DNA of 64,000 nt from Polynucleobacter sp. JS-Polo-80-F4 (GTDB lineage Bacteria > Pseudomonadota > Gammaproteobacteria > Burkholderiales > Burkholderiaceae), in assembly GCF_018881965.1 (NCBI RefSeq), contig NZ_JACVPI010000001.1:124001-188000 (forward strand). Direction: 5' to 3'. The notes below the pieces were generated by a model. The model was not told the DNA's origin, did not search any database, and saw only the letters and a list, made by a program, of their open reading frames with translations. The translations under genes were made by a program, and so were the position numbers. Each line of letters starts with the position of its first letter. The stretch's first letter is position 1. Of this stretch, positions 9,447 through 21,479 are shown piece after piece.

Positions 9447-9884
9447 TTGAACTGGAACAACTCAATGTTCTATCAGATTATTCCCCTAGAAATAGGCTCC
9501 TTAGTAGAGCGCAATATATTTCAGCAATCGAATAAAGAGATTAAGTGCGGCATGGTCTGGAAGTTGGGTTCCGTTTTAACAAACATCAAACCCCTGTTCA
9601 TAAAGACCTACGATCCTAAAATTGGAATCTGCATTGAAGATATCCCCGGCGGTATTATCAGCAAAAAATATGGCGGAGAAAAAGTCATTTATTTCTCAGA
9701 CACTGTCGAAGATGAAGAACAAGATGAGTTAACGGATATTTTTTACCAAAGTAATCGAAAGTACTCGAAGAGCCATGAGGATGTCTTCCATGATTTGGGT
9801 TGGACTCAAGTAAGCTCAGAGACCTATATATTTGGTGAACTTGAAATTAAGGAGTTAGATGATGCTCCTAGCGCTTATAAATAA
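9447..9884 (+). CDS. Hypothetical protein (145 residues)
   Basis: I do not recognise this protein. It has no signal peptide and no membrane segment. It is acidic, with a Glu/Asp run around 93-101 (DTVEDEEQDELTD). It probably folds as a mixed alpha/beta domain. The frame begins with TTG at 9447, 12 bases after a GGAG; the first ATG is at 9465. Its stop is only 2 bp from the next gene, so it is very likely translated together with the phosphoesterase-like protein at 9887. It follows the outer-membrane protein gene after a 66-bp gap. Confidence 0.6.
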   Translation: MNWNNSMFYQIIPLEIGSLVERNIFQQSNKEIKCGMVWKLGSVLTNIKPLFIKTYDPKIGICIEDIPGGIISKKYGGEKVIYFSDTVEDEEQDELTDIFYQSNRKYSKSHEDVFHDLGWTQVSSETYIFGELEIKELDDAPSAYK

Positions 9885-9886
9885 AT

Positions 9887-10870
9887 ATGAAATCATTTAA
9901 CACACTCAAAGCACTATTTAGCGGGCTTCTCATTGCATGCTCTTTGACAGCATCTGCGCAGTCATTAGAGGCATTTAAATTTATAGCCTTAGGTGATGTG
10001 CCCTACTCCATTCCAGAAGACTATGTTCGCTACGAAAGATTAATTGCAGTAATCAACAAATCCAATCCGAGTTTTAGTCTCTTTATTGGTGATACCAAAT
10101 CAGGCTCTACTCCATGTAGCGATGAATATAACCAAAAGGTGAAGGGCTATTTCAATCAATTTACATCTCCATTAATTTATAGCATTGGAGATAATGAATG
10201 GACTGATTGTCATCGTCCGCTAGCAGGATCTTACGACCCCCTCGAGCGTTTAGACAATCTAAGAAGCACTTTCTTTAACACACAAAAAAGCTTTGGCAAA
10301 CAACAGATCAGCCTCATCAGACAGGCTGATACAGACCCAAAGTACAAGAAGTTTGTTGAAAATGCTTACTGGGTAAAAAATCATTTTCTCTTTGTCAGCC
10401 TACACATTCCCGGTTCAAACAATAACTTTGAGCGAAATGATCAAGCAAAAGCTGAGTACTTCGAACGCAATCAAGCCAACTTAGACTGGATTCAACGTGC
10501 CTTTGACCTTGCGTCAACTAAGGGATATTTGGGAATTGTTTTTTGCTACCAAGCTGATATGTTTTATACGCCTACACAAGCAACTAATGCAGATAGCGGG
10601 TATCGAGATACATTGCACGCCTTCAGTAAAAATGCGCAGGAATTCAAAAAACCAGTACTTTTAATTCATGGTGACAGTCATCGCCTTATCCTGGATCAAC
10701 CATTAAAGACGGTAGATCAAAAAAATATACTTGAGAATGTTCTTCGCCTAGAGCTTATGGGTGCAGAACAAGTCCAGGCGGTAATGATTGGGATAAATCC
10801 AAAGTCTGAGCAACCTTTTAGCTTTACACCGATTTTGCTTAGACAAAATATGGGCACGCCAAAACCCTAA
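9887..10870 (+). CDS. Exported metallophosphoesterase-like protein
   Basis: A 327-residue protein with a signal peptide (cleavage near ASA, residue 24). The spaced motifs are those of calcineurin-like phosphoesterases: GDVPY (36-40), GDTKSG (69-74), GDNEWTDC (101-108, the GNH[D/E] position) and HGDSHRL (261-267, the GHTH position). These Asp, Asn and His residues would form the dinuclear metal site. Known relatives hydrolyse phosphomonoesters or diesters; the substrate here is unknown. It starts 2 bp after the previous gene. Its position downstream of a Pho-box-like promoter suggests it scavenges phosphate in the periplasm, which is inference. Confidence 0.7.
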   Translation: MKSFNTLKALFSGLLIACSLTASAQSLEAFKFIALGDVPYSIPEDYVRYERLIAVINKSNPSFSLFIGDTKSGSTPCSDEYNQKVKGYFNQFTSPLIYSIGDNEWTDCHRPLAGSYDPLERLDNLRSTFFNTQKSFGKQQISLIRQADTDPKYKKFVENAYWVKNHFLFVSLHIPGSNNNFERNDQAKAEYFERNQANLDWIQRAFDLASTKGYLGIVFCYQADMFYTPTQATNADSGYRDTLHAFSKNAQEFKKPVLLIHGDSHRLILDQPLKTVDQKNILENVLRLELMGAEQVQAVMIGINPKSEQPFSFTPILLRQNMGTPKP

Positions 10871-10939
10871 AGGCCGATTAAGAGTGCTCCGAGCTTATTA
10901 AAACGGCCTTCGACAGTAATTTGATTTTCAGAGTATGAA

Positions 10940-10984
10940 ATGTCATCAAAATCACATCAACCTGTCACATTAGATTTGTAAAGT
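10940..10984 (+). promoter_or_regulatory. Candidate PhoB-dependent promoter in an intergenic region
   Basis: Three units TGTCAT (10941), TCACAT (10952) and TGTCAC (10963) repeat with an exact 11-bp period, the spacing of PhoB half-sites. Two overlapping 18-mers (10940-10957 and 10951-10968) each match 13 of 18 consensus positions. A -10-like TAAAGT (10979-10984) begins 10 bases after the last unit, the expected geometry. No protein-coding gene lies downstream on this strand; the next feature is a hairpin terminator at 11128. Confidence 0.45.
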
Positions 10985-10989
10985 TAAGT

Positions 10990-11146
10990 TCTACTTATGG
11001 GAGATGAGGTGTAATTCTCTCGTTACTGGTTACGAATAGTTTGTGCCATCAGCCCATAGGTAACCAAATTTAAATACTTTAGATAGCTTTATTTCTTCAG
11101 CATTAATCTGAATAGGTCAAAGAAAAACCACCCGTGGGTGGCTTTT
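10990..11146 (+). ncRNA. Candidate small RNA under Pho-box control
   Basis: If the promoter at 10940-10984 is used, transcription would begin near 10991 and end at the hairpin plus T-run at 11128-11146, giving an RNA of about 155 nt. No reading frame of useful length lies inside (only ATGGGAGATGAGGTGTAA). Two 6-bp helices can form: TATGGG (10996-11001) with CCCATA (11053-11058), and GGTTAC (11028-11033) with GTAACC (11060-11065). They interleave, as in an H-type pseudoknot. Six-base complementarities arise easily by chance, so the support is the order promoter, structured region, terminator. The alternative is simply untranscribed spacer. Confidence 0.3.
11123..11146. terminator. Bidirectional hairpin terminator
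   Basis: CCACCC (11128-11133) and GGGTGG (11136-11141) form a stem flanked by A-run on the left and T-run on the right. It can end the secreted hydrolase transcript on the minus strand (stop at 11169) and any plus-strand transcript coming from 10990. Confidence 0.75.
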
Positions 11147-11168
11147 CTATTTAAGAGAAAGACTTTCT

Positions 11169-12467
11169 CTAGTTTTGTGGGCAGGCGTTAGCCAATGGCT
11201 TGCTAGCAATACGGTCTTTCACCCAAGCTAAATAGAAGGGCTTGGATGAGCCAGGAGTCGTAAAGTGAGATTGCTCCCCAGGCAACTGCATTCTTCCAAC
11301 ATTACCGCCTAATTTGCAGGCTTGCTCTTGGTAAAGCTTATGCATCATTGGTGGAACTGCAGTGTCCTTTGAGCCAAAATAAATCTGTATTGGTGCAACA
11401 GGTTTAACAACTGGCACTCCGCCCTTTAACATCGCCTCAGCCCAAGCAACAGTATTGCTCGGCTTTTGCTTTAACAAACTAGCATAGCTTGAACCATAGT
11501 TAAAGTTAAATGTATCGCTAGCGGTATGCATGCATTTATTGCTGTAAATCTCGTTGGCAACCTTTACACCCTCGTCGGTAAAAATGTCCGATAACTTAAG
11601 ATTAGGGAATGCAGCCTGCGTGCCCCAATAAAACATGGTTGCATGTGTGAAATTGAAAACGTTATCCAAGAACATTTTTTGTGAGTCTTGGAAGTATTTA
11701 TCTGCGGTAGCTTGATCATGTTTGCCTGCAGGGGCAAGGATCGAAATATCTTGCGGCGCCAAGGCCACAAAACCCACAATATCAAGATTATCAGCAACCG
11801 TACCAGTCTGCTTGATGTACTCAGGCATTCCAGCCAAGGCAATCGTTGCCCCGCCACCTTGTGACCAGCCATAAACTAAAGTCTTTTTACTGGCGCCTGT
11901 TTCTTTCATAGAAACTACAGCACGGGCAGCATTGAGTGTATCCATACCATTAGTAGCGGCAACGCTATATTGATGTCTACCGCCACCGCCCAGACCTTGA
12001 TAGTCAGTTGCAACAAGAACATAACCTTCCTTGATGAACTCTTCTGCCGCAGGAAGACCGTAATCAGTCCAAGAATTGCCTCCTACCAAAAAGTATTCAT
12101 TCAAAGGAATAGCAGGATCGATAACTTGTGATGGGCCACAGTTTTGTGCTGAGCCTGTTGTTCCATGCGCCCAAGTCATTACCGGACGACCGCCTGCTGG
12201 AGCCGCCCCTGTAGGTGCAACCACTACACCAGTTGAAATGGTTTTACGACCAGAAACATCTGAAGAAATATAAGCAATCTTCCAAGCTTGTGCACCTTTA
12301 ATGGAGGTGGCGATTTTTTCTTGCTTGATCACTTGCCCTAACTTACCTTCAGGGGCCATTTTCATAACGGCAGCGTAAAAAGGTTGCATTGGTGGATCGG
12401 CATGCGCTGCTGAGAAGCCAATGCCAAGCAAAGAACCAACAACTAAGGTTGATAGAATTTTTTTCAT
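11169..12467 (-). CDS. Secreted alpha/beta hydrolase (secretory lipase-like)
   Basis: A 432-residue protein with a signal peptide ending at AHA (residues 21-23). The alpha/beta-hydrolase fold has the nucleophile elbow GWSQGG with Ser202, likely acid Asp368 in YFGSKD and His401 in EQSHFTTP. The oxyanion region is WAHGTTG (99-105). The overall plan matches the secretory-lipase/LIP-type family; esterase or lipase action on an unknown ester is expected outside the cytoplasm. It has its own terminator at 11123-11146. The alpha/beta-hydrolase remnant at 12679-13231 is a divergent neighbour and not its continuation. Confidence 0.82.
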   Translation of the reverse strand: MKKILSTLVVGSLLGIGFSAAHADPPMQPFYAAVMKMAPEGKLGQVIKQEKIATSIKGAQAWKIAYISSDVSGRKTISTGVVVAPTGAAPAGGRPVMTWAHGTTGSAQNCGPSQVIDPAIPLNEYFLVGGNSWTDYGLPAAEEFIKEGYVLVATDYQGLGGGGRHQYSVAATNGMDTLNAARAVVSMKETGASKKTLVYGWSQGGGATIALAGMPEYIKQTGTVADNLDIVGFVALAPQDISILAPAGKHDQATADKYFQDSQKMFLDNVFNFTHATMFYWGTQAAFPNLKLSDIFTDEGVKVANEIYSNKCMHTASDTFNFNYGSSYASLLKQKPSNTVAWAEAMLKGGVPVVKPVAPIQIYFGSKDTAVPPMMHKLYQEQACKLGGNVGRMQLPGEQSHFTTPGSSKPFYLAWVKDRIASKPLANACPQN

Positions 12468-12626
12468 TTTCCAGGTTTCTAAATGAGGTCTAAGACTATA
12501 TTAAACACCAACTTTTAATACATTTAGATAATTTATATTGATATTCTTGAAGCCTCTTTTATGGGCCGAAAGAGTCCCGCCCATCTGGGATAACCCTTGG
12601 TGAAAACTAAAACAAGATATTTTCTA

Positions 12627-12650
12627 CCCATATTGCAATGCTAATATGGG
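12627..12650. repeat. Inverted repeat between the hydrolase gene and the hydrolase remnant
   Basis: CCCATATT (12627-12634) and AATATGGG (12643-12650) are perfect 8-bp arms around an 8-base centre GCAATGCT. There is no T-run, so it is not a terminator. It may be an operator for either divergent unit (hydrolase start 12467, remnant start 12679); nothing else supports that. Confidence 0.4.
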
Positions 12651-12678
12651 GTGCTCCCAACCCAATTGGATTCTTGCG

Positions 12679-13231
12679 ATGCCTTTTAATAAAACCCTAC
12701 GCTTTTTAAAGATCGACTTCATGCGAGGTGCCTATTTAACGATTGCCGCCTTAGTCATCTGTCTGACTTTTAGCTTTTCAGCACAAGATTGCCATTAATA
12801 AAAAGGTTGGCGAGGAATTAAATAATCCTAGTTTGTCACCAATGGAGAATTTTGAGCTGCTATTCCCAATAACACCCGAAGGTAAAGCAGCTACTAAGGC
12901 TGTCTATACACGTTGGGCAGCAGCTAAAGCTGCTGGAACAATCCCTGATGATTTTGTAGTGTCTAAAGAAACAAAGGCGCGTCAAGTTCGCGCTCGCATC
13001 ACTCTTTGGGATGCTGATAACCAGAATTACCAGGATTTAAAGAATATTAAAATTCCTGTACTGGTCGCAGATGGCCGCGAGGATATTATCGACAATCCCC
13101 AAAACTCAGTCATCATCGCAAAACAGATTCCTTTTGCTTGGCTGGCCTTTTATGAAGGCGGACATGCATTCTTATTCCAAAGTTACAAGAAACTTTCTGA
13201 AACTGTGAATGTCTTCCTGCAAAAAGACTAG
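12679..13231 (+). pseudogene. Remnant of an alpha/beta hydrolase gene
   Basis: A short frame from ATG 12679 encodes 39 residues with a hydrophobic, signal-like stretch (AYLTIAALVICLTFSFSA) and then stops at 12798. A second frame, open from 12767 with TTG at 12833, encodes the C-terminal third of an alpha/beta hydrolase: a cap-like segment, the acid region VLVADGREDIID and the His region FYEGGHAFLFQ. The part that should hold the nucleophile Ser is absent. I infer an internal deletion plus a frameshift near 12767-12798. If the 132-residue C-terminal piece is still translated it cannot be an active hydrolase. Confidence 0.65.
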
Positions 13232-13236
13232 CTGAC

Positions 13237-15075
13237 TTAACTGGAGCGCTCTAGATTTTCTAAAATGGTTTCAAGAAAGTGTTCGCCATAGCGCTCCAGC
13301 TTAGCTTGCCCCACCCCGCCAATACGGCTGAACTGACTTAAGGTAGTCGGCTGAGATTTAACCATCTCCTGCAAGGTGCTGTCATGAAAAATGACATAGG
13401 GTGGCACACCTTGTTCTCGCGCTAACTCAGTACGTTTGGCCTTAAGTGCATCCCACAGTTTTTCATCTGCAATATTGCTAAAGGGATGCGTAGACTTCTT
13501 GCTTGCTCCAGACTTCGTAGCTTTACTCTTGGAATAGCCTGTTTCTTTGCGCAGCCAAACCTCTTGTTCTCCACGCAATACTGGCAAGGCAATCGCATCT
13601 ACCAGCTTTAAGCCGCCATGTAATGCAATATCAGCATCTAAATAACCACCCGCTACTAATTGACGATAGATGCTATTCCACTGTGCCTGATTGAGTTCCG
13701 ACCCAATACCGAATGTACTTACTTGCTCATGAAAAAATTGCTTCACTCTAGGGGTTACTTTACCCATCAGCACATCAATTAAATGGGTTACTCCAAAACG
13801 TTGGCCTGTACGGTATACGCAAGACAATGCTTTTTGCACTTCGTGTGTAGCATTCCAGGTGGCCACTGGCTCTAGGCAGTTATCGCAGTTACCACAGCTA
13901 CCAGCATGCATCTCTCCAAAGTAACGCAAGATTGTTTGATGGCGGCAGGTCGTAGATTCACAATAGCCTAGTAGCGCATTGAGCTTTTGGCGCTCTACCC
14001 GCTTGCGGTCCTCAGAAGCTTCACCAGAATCCACCATTTGCCGCAAGCTCACCACATCCCCAAAGCCGTAGGCCATCCAAGCATTTGCTGGCAAGCCATC
14101 ACGCCCTGCTCGTCCAGTTTCTTGGTAGTACCCTTCCATGCTCTTGGGGAGATCTAGGTGGGCTACAAAGCGAACGTTGGGCTTATCAATACCCATACCA
14201 AACGCTACGGTTGCAACCATGATGACACCCTCTTCACGCAAGAAGCGTTTTTGATTGGCGCTGCGTGTTTCCACACTTAAGCCTGCGTGATACGGCATAG
14301 CATCCCAGCCGCGGTCTACCAACCATTGGGCAGTCTCTTCTACGCTACGGCGTGATAGACAGTAAATGATTCCGGAGTCATCGGCATGTTCTGCATCTAA
14401 AAAATGCTCTAACTGTTGTTTGGCACTTTGCTTTTGGAGAACTCGATACTTAATATTGGGACGATCGAAGCTAGAAACAAACTGCTTGGCAGACTCCAGT
14501 GAAAGACGCTCCACAATTTCTGCTCGGGTTGGCGCATCCGCAGTAGCCGTTAAGGCGATACGAGGCACCTTCGGAAATCGTTCATGCAAAACAGTTAACT
14601 GGCGATATTCTGGGCGGAAATCATGACCCCATTGAGAAACACAGTGTGCTTCATCAATAGCGAACAGTGCAATTCCAGGGCCGCTATTGAGTCTATCGAG
14701 TATCGATAGAAAACTAGAGCTCATTAGACGCTCTGGCGCAACATAGATCAAGTCAAGATCTCCAGCCAGTAATTGACTGGTCACCTTTTGAGATGTTGCT
14801 GCATCTAGACTGGAATTTAAGAATGAAGCTTTAACGCCCAACTGGGTTAACGCATCGACTTGGTCTTGCATTAGCGCAATTAAGGGAGAAACCACTACTC
14901 CAACACCACGTCTAACAAGCGAGGGAATTTGATAGCACAGCGACTTACCGGCACCAGTAGGCATGAGGACTAAAGCATCCCCGCCAGCTACAACATGCTC
15001 AACAATAGACTCTTGAGCACCACGAAATTGATCAAAGCCGAAAACATCATGAAGTACTTGGTGGCTCGATTGCAA
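13237..15075 (-). CDS. recQ: ATP-dependent DNA helicase RecQ
   Basis: A 612-residue 3'-5' helicase. It shows Walker A TGAGKS (40-45), [20 protein letters not shown] (motif II plus the aromatic-rich loop), motif [12 protein letters not shown], a four-Cys zinc site ([10 protein letters not shown]...CGNCDNC), the RQC winged helix and a C-terminal HRDC domain. It acts in recombination and replication-fork repair. The start is TTG at 15075, with GGGAG 8 bases upstream. Length is normal. The gene is separated from the upstream tRNA-Ser by a terminator. Confidence 0.95.
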   Translation of the reverse strand: MQSSHQVLHDVFGFDQFRGAQESIVEHVVAGGDALVLMPTGAGKSLCYQIPSLVRRGVGVVVSPLIALMQDQVDALTQLGVKASFLNSSLDAATSQKVTSQLLAGDLDLIYVAPERLMSSSFLSILDRLNSGPGIALFAIDEAHCVSQWGHDFRPEYRQLTVLHERFPKVPRIALTATADAPTRAEIVERLSLESAKQFVSSFDRPNIKYRVLQKQSAKQQLEHFLDAEHADDSGIIYCLSRRSVEETAQWLVDRGWDAMPYHAGLSVETRSANQKRFLREEGVIMVATVAFGMGIDKPNVRFVAHLDLPKSMEGYYQETGRAGRDGLPANAWMAYGFGDVVSLRQMVDSGEASEDRKRVERQKLNALLGYCESTTCRHQTILRYFGEMHAGSCGNCDNCLEPVATWNATHEVQKALSCVYRTGQRFGVTHLIDVLMGKVTPRVKQFFHEQVSTFGIGSELNQAQWNSIYRQLVAGGYLDADIALHGGLKLVDAIALPVLRGEQEVWLRKETGYSKSKATKSGASKKSTHPFSNIADEKLWDALKAKRTELAREQGVPPYVIFHDSTLQEMVKSQPTTLSQFSRIGGVGQAKLERYGEHFLETILENLERSS

Positions 15076-15129
15076 CAGTAACGCTCCCTTGTCTATTAAA
15101 TACCTGCGTATTACAAACTACGTACAAAT

Positions 15130-15158
15130 AAAAAGCCCCACGTCATGCGGGGCTCTTT
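15130..15158 (-). terminator. Terminator downstream of tRNA-Ser
   Basis: Stem AGCCCC (15134-15139) / GGGGCT (15149-15154) with a T-run on the minus strand. It closes the serS/tRNA transcript before recQ. Confidence 0.8.
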
Positions 15159-15195
15159 CAATATTTTCTGAATGTATACAAATACAGAATCTAAA

Positions 15196-15285
<90 letters not shown>

Positions 15286-15339
15286 GAACCAAAGCCAATT
15301 ATAGCTTTGGGGTACTTGTTTAGTTTTGCTTAGTTTTGC

Positions 15340-16689
<1,350 letters not shown>

Positions 16690-16707
16690 TTAATCAATAT
16701 TGTGGCT

Positions 16708-17388
16708 CTAGTTTAAGCGCAAGACTTCTGCCCCTGCAGGCGGAATAAAGGTAAAGCGATTGGCTGGCAAATTGACATTGAGCTGGATCTTATCCAGAGT
16801 TACCAAGACTACGCTACCTAGACCATCGGTTAGTTCAAGTGCCTTAGGCAAGCCATTGGCCATACCAATAGAAATCTTTGTATAAGGAAGATCATTTTTA
16901 CTCTTGGCATTGGGATCTTTTTTGGGAGTCAAAGCTACCCACTTCATGCCCAGACGCTCTTCGCCTTCAATTAAATCAAAGTGCTGATCCAATGAACTTT
17001 CACCAAACAGAATCGCTGCAGGGGTAGATGCAAGCGCTTGCCCTGCAGGACGAAAAGTTGCTTGATTTAAGTCCTTGTCCCACAAGATCAGTTGCTTGCC
17101 ATCAGCAATTAACTTTTGCTCATAGGGCTTTTGGGTATCCCAGATAAAACGGCCTGGACGCTGAAAAACAAAATGGCCTTGAGTTTGGCGAAGAACTTTC
17201 AAGCCCTTGTCTTGTGACTCATTCGCCTTAGGAGCGCGCAACTGTTGCTGCACAAAGTCGCCTTCAGCAGTTTTGGAGTTACGCACAAATTGGCGTAACT
17301 GCTCTGAACCACTTTCGACTTGGGAGTGAGCTACATTTGAAAACAGAATGACTGTTCCCAGAACAACAGCAGAAAAGAATCTTTGCAA
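16708..17388 (-). CDS. lolA: Outer-membrane lipoprotein carrier LolA
   Basis: A 226-residue periplasmic protein with a signal peptide ending near AHS (residues 20-22). It has the LolA features FVRNSKTAEGDFVQQ and GHFVFQRPGRFIWD, and a half-barrel fold rich in beta strands. It carries lipoproteins from LolCDE to LolB. The start is TTG at 17388 with AAGG 7 bases upstream. It lies 9 bp after ftsK, a common arrangement. The Gln/Lys-rich insert after about residue 45 is typical of Burkholderiales versions. Confidence 0.93.
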   Translation of the reverse strand: MQRFFSAVVLGTVILFSNVAHSQVESGSEQLRQFVRNSKTAEGDFVQQQLRAPKANESQDKGLKVLRQTQGHFVFQRPGRFIWDTQKPYEQKLIADGKQLILWDKDLNQATFRPAGQALASTPAAILFGESSLDQHFDLIEGEERLGMKWVALTPKKDPNAKSKNDLPYTKISIGMANGLPKALELTDGLGSVVLVTLDKIQLNVNLPANRFTFIPPAGAEVLRLN

Positions 17389-17397
17389 AATGAAGCC

Positions 17398-20706
<3,309 letters not shown>

Positions 20707-20740
20707 GAGTTTTAGAAATTAAGTAAGTAGCTGAGCAATA

Positions 20741-20774
20741 AAAAACGCCTAGCAATGCTAGGCGTTTTTGTTTG
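20741..20774. terminator. Hairpin terminator, copy 1 of an identical pair
   Basis: Stem ACGCCTAGC / GCTAGGCGT (20745-20753, 20757-20765) with A-run and T-run on the two sides, able to work in both directions. The 34 bases are identical to 21431-21464, 690 bp away. This copy ends trxB on the plus strand and may also end the toxin-antitoxin transcript. Confidence 0.88.
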
Positions 20775-20781
20775 AGGTTTC

Positions 20782-21123
20782 TTATACGCTTAAGGCTAGC
20801 AAAGCCACCTCAGGCGCACGATCCAATATTTTTAGCAGCGCCTTTGCTGCGCCTGTAGGACTTCTTTTTCCCTGCTCCCAATTTCGAATGGTTTCTAAAG
20901 AAACTTCTATACGATTTGAGAACTCTTGTTGAGATAGGCCAATCCGTTCACGAACTCGCTTTGCATACTTTGCAGCATCTTGTATGGCTTCGTCATCGTC
21001 TTGCTGTTGGTGTAGCTTTATGAGGCGCTCAGAAGTTGCATCCAATAGCCTCTTATTTACAGCCCCCTTGGGGAAGCTTTTTGGGTTATTTAGATCAACG
21101 CTAACTCGTACTATTTTTTTCAT
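20782..21123 (-). CDS. Antitoxin with Cro/C1-type helix-turn-helix (partner of the BrnT-type toxin)
   Basis: A 113-residue protein. The N-terminal part (1-50) is charged and probably binds the toxin. The C-terminal part holds a helix-turn-helix, RIGLSQQEFSNRIEVSLETIRNWEQGKRSP, followed by two helices. Its start lies inside the toxin gene (23-bp overlap), so it is second in the operon, in contrast to the usual antitoxin-first order but as in brnTA loci. Canonical BrnA is a different, ribbon-helix-helix type; this one is an Xre-type partner. Expected to neutralise the toxin and repress the operon at the palindrome 21385-21411. Confidence 0.8.
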   Translation of the reverse strand: MKKIVRVSVDLNNPKSFPKGAVNKRLLDATSERLIKLHQQQDDDEAIQDAAKYAKRVRERIGLSQQEFSNRIEVSLETIRNWEQGKRSPTGAAKALLKILDRAPEVALLALSV

Positions 21124-21379
21124 ATCGTTTGACCTCCCTGTTATTAGCTTTCCTTGCAGAAATAATTCTGATGGCCTTTACCCTTCTGGTGAACACAACT
21201 ACAAAGACTCGTTTATCAATTGCTCCGATTGCGCGATACCGCTCTTCCCCGTAATCCCATCTTTGGTCATGCTCAATAAATATCGTAGGATCTTTGAAAA
21301 TTGATATCACATATGCAAAATCAAAATTTCGAGAGATCTGGCATGAGTTACTTTTAGCCAAATCCCATTCAAAATCCAT
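21101..21379 (-). CDS. BrnT-family toxin
   Basis: From the ATG at 21379 the protein has 92 residues. It begins MDFEWDLAKSNSCQISRNFDF and has the BrnT pattern of FEWD near the start, a DP after about 30 residues (FKDPTIFIEHD), GEERYRAIG, FVVVFT and the final RIISARKANNREVKRY. BrnT proteins are RelE-like ribonucleases that arrest translation. The usual K-H-G after the first helix is replaced by SRNFDF, so it is a diverged member and activity is not certain. The frame continues up to 21415, but the promoter places the mRNA start next to 21379. Confidence 0.8.
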   Translation of the reverse strand: MDFEWDLAKSNSCQISRNFDFAYVISIFKDPTIFIEHDQRWDYGEERYRAIGAIDKRVFVVVFTRRVKAIRIISARKANNREVKRYEKNSTS

Positions 21380-21384
21380 TAACA

Positions 21385-21415
21385 CTATGGTAGGCCATTG
21401 GCCTACCATAGTCAA
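21385..21415 (-). promoter_or_regulatory. Toxin-antitoxin promoter covered by a perfect operator palindrome
   Basis: A perfect inverted repeat with 13-bp arms, CTATGGTAGGCCA and TGGCCTACCATAG, spans 21385-21411 with one central base. The minus-strand promoter TTGACT (21410-21415) and TACCAT (21387-21392), 17 bp apart, lies almost wholly within it. A bound dimer would therefore block RNA polymerase. The predicted +1 is one base before the toxin ATG, so this mRNA is nearly leaderless. Confidence 0.75.
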
Positions 21416-21430
21416 GTGATTTCAAAATAG

Positions 21431-21464
21431 AAAAACGCCTAGCAATGCTAGGCGTTTTTGTTTG
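21431..21464. terminator. Hairpin terminator, copy 2 of an identical pair
   Basis: Identical over 34 bases to 20741-20774. It stands 15 bp after the hppA stop (minus strand) and just upstream of the toxin-antitoxin promoter. It ends hppA and insulates the toxin operon. Confidence 0.88.
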
Positions 21465-21479
21465 TTGCGGTTTTATTGC

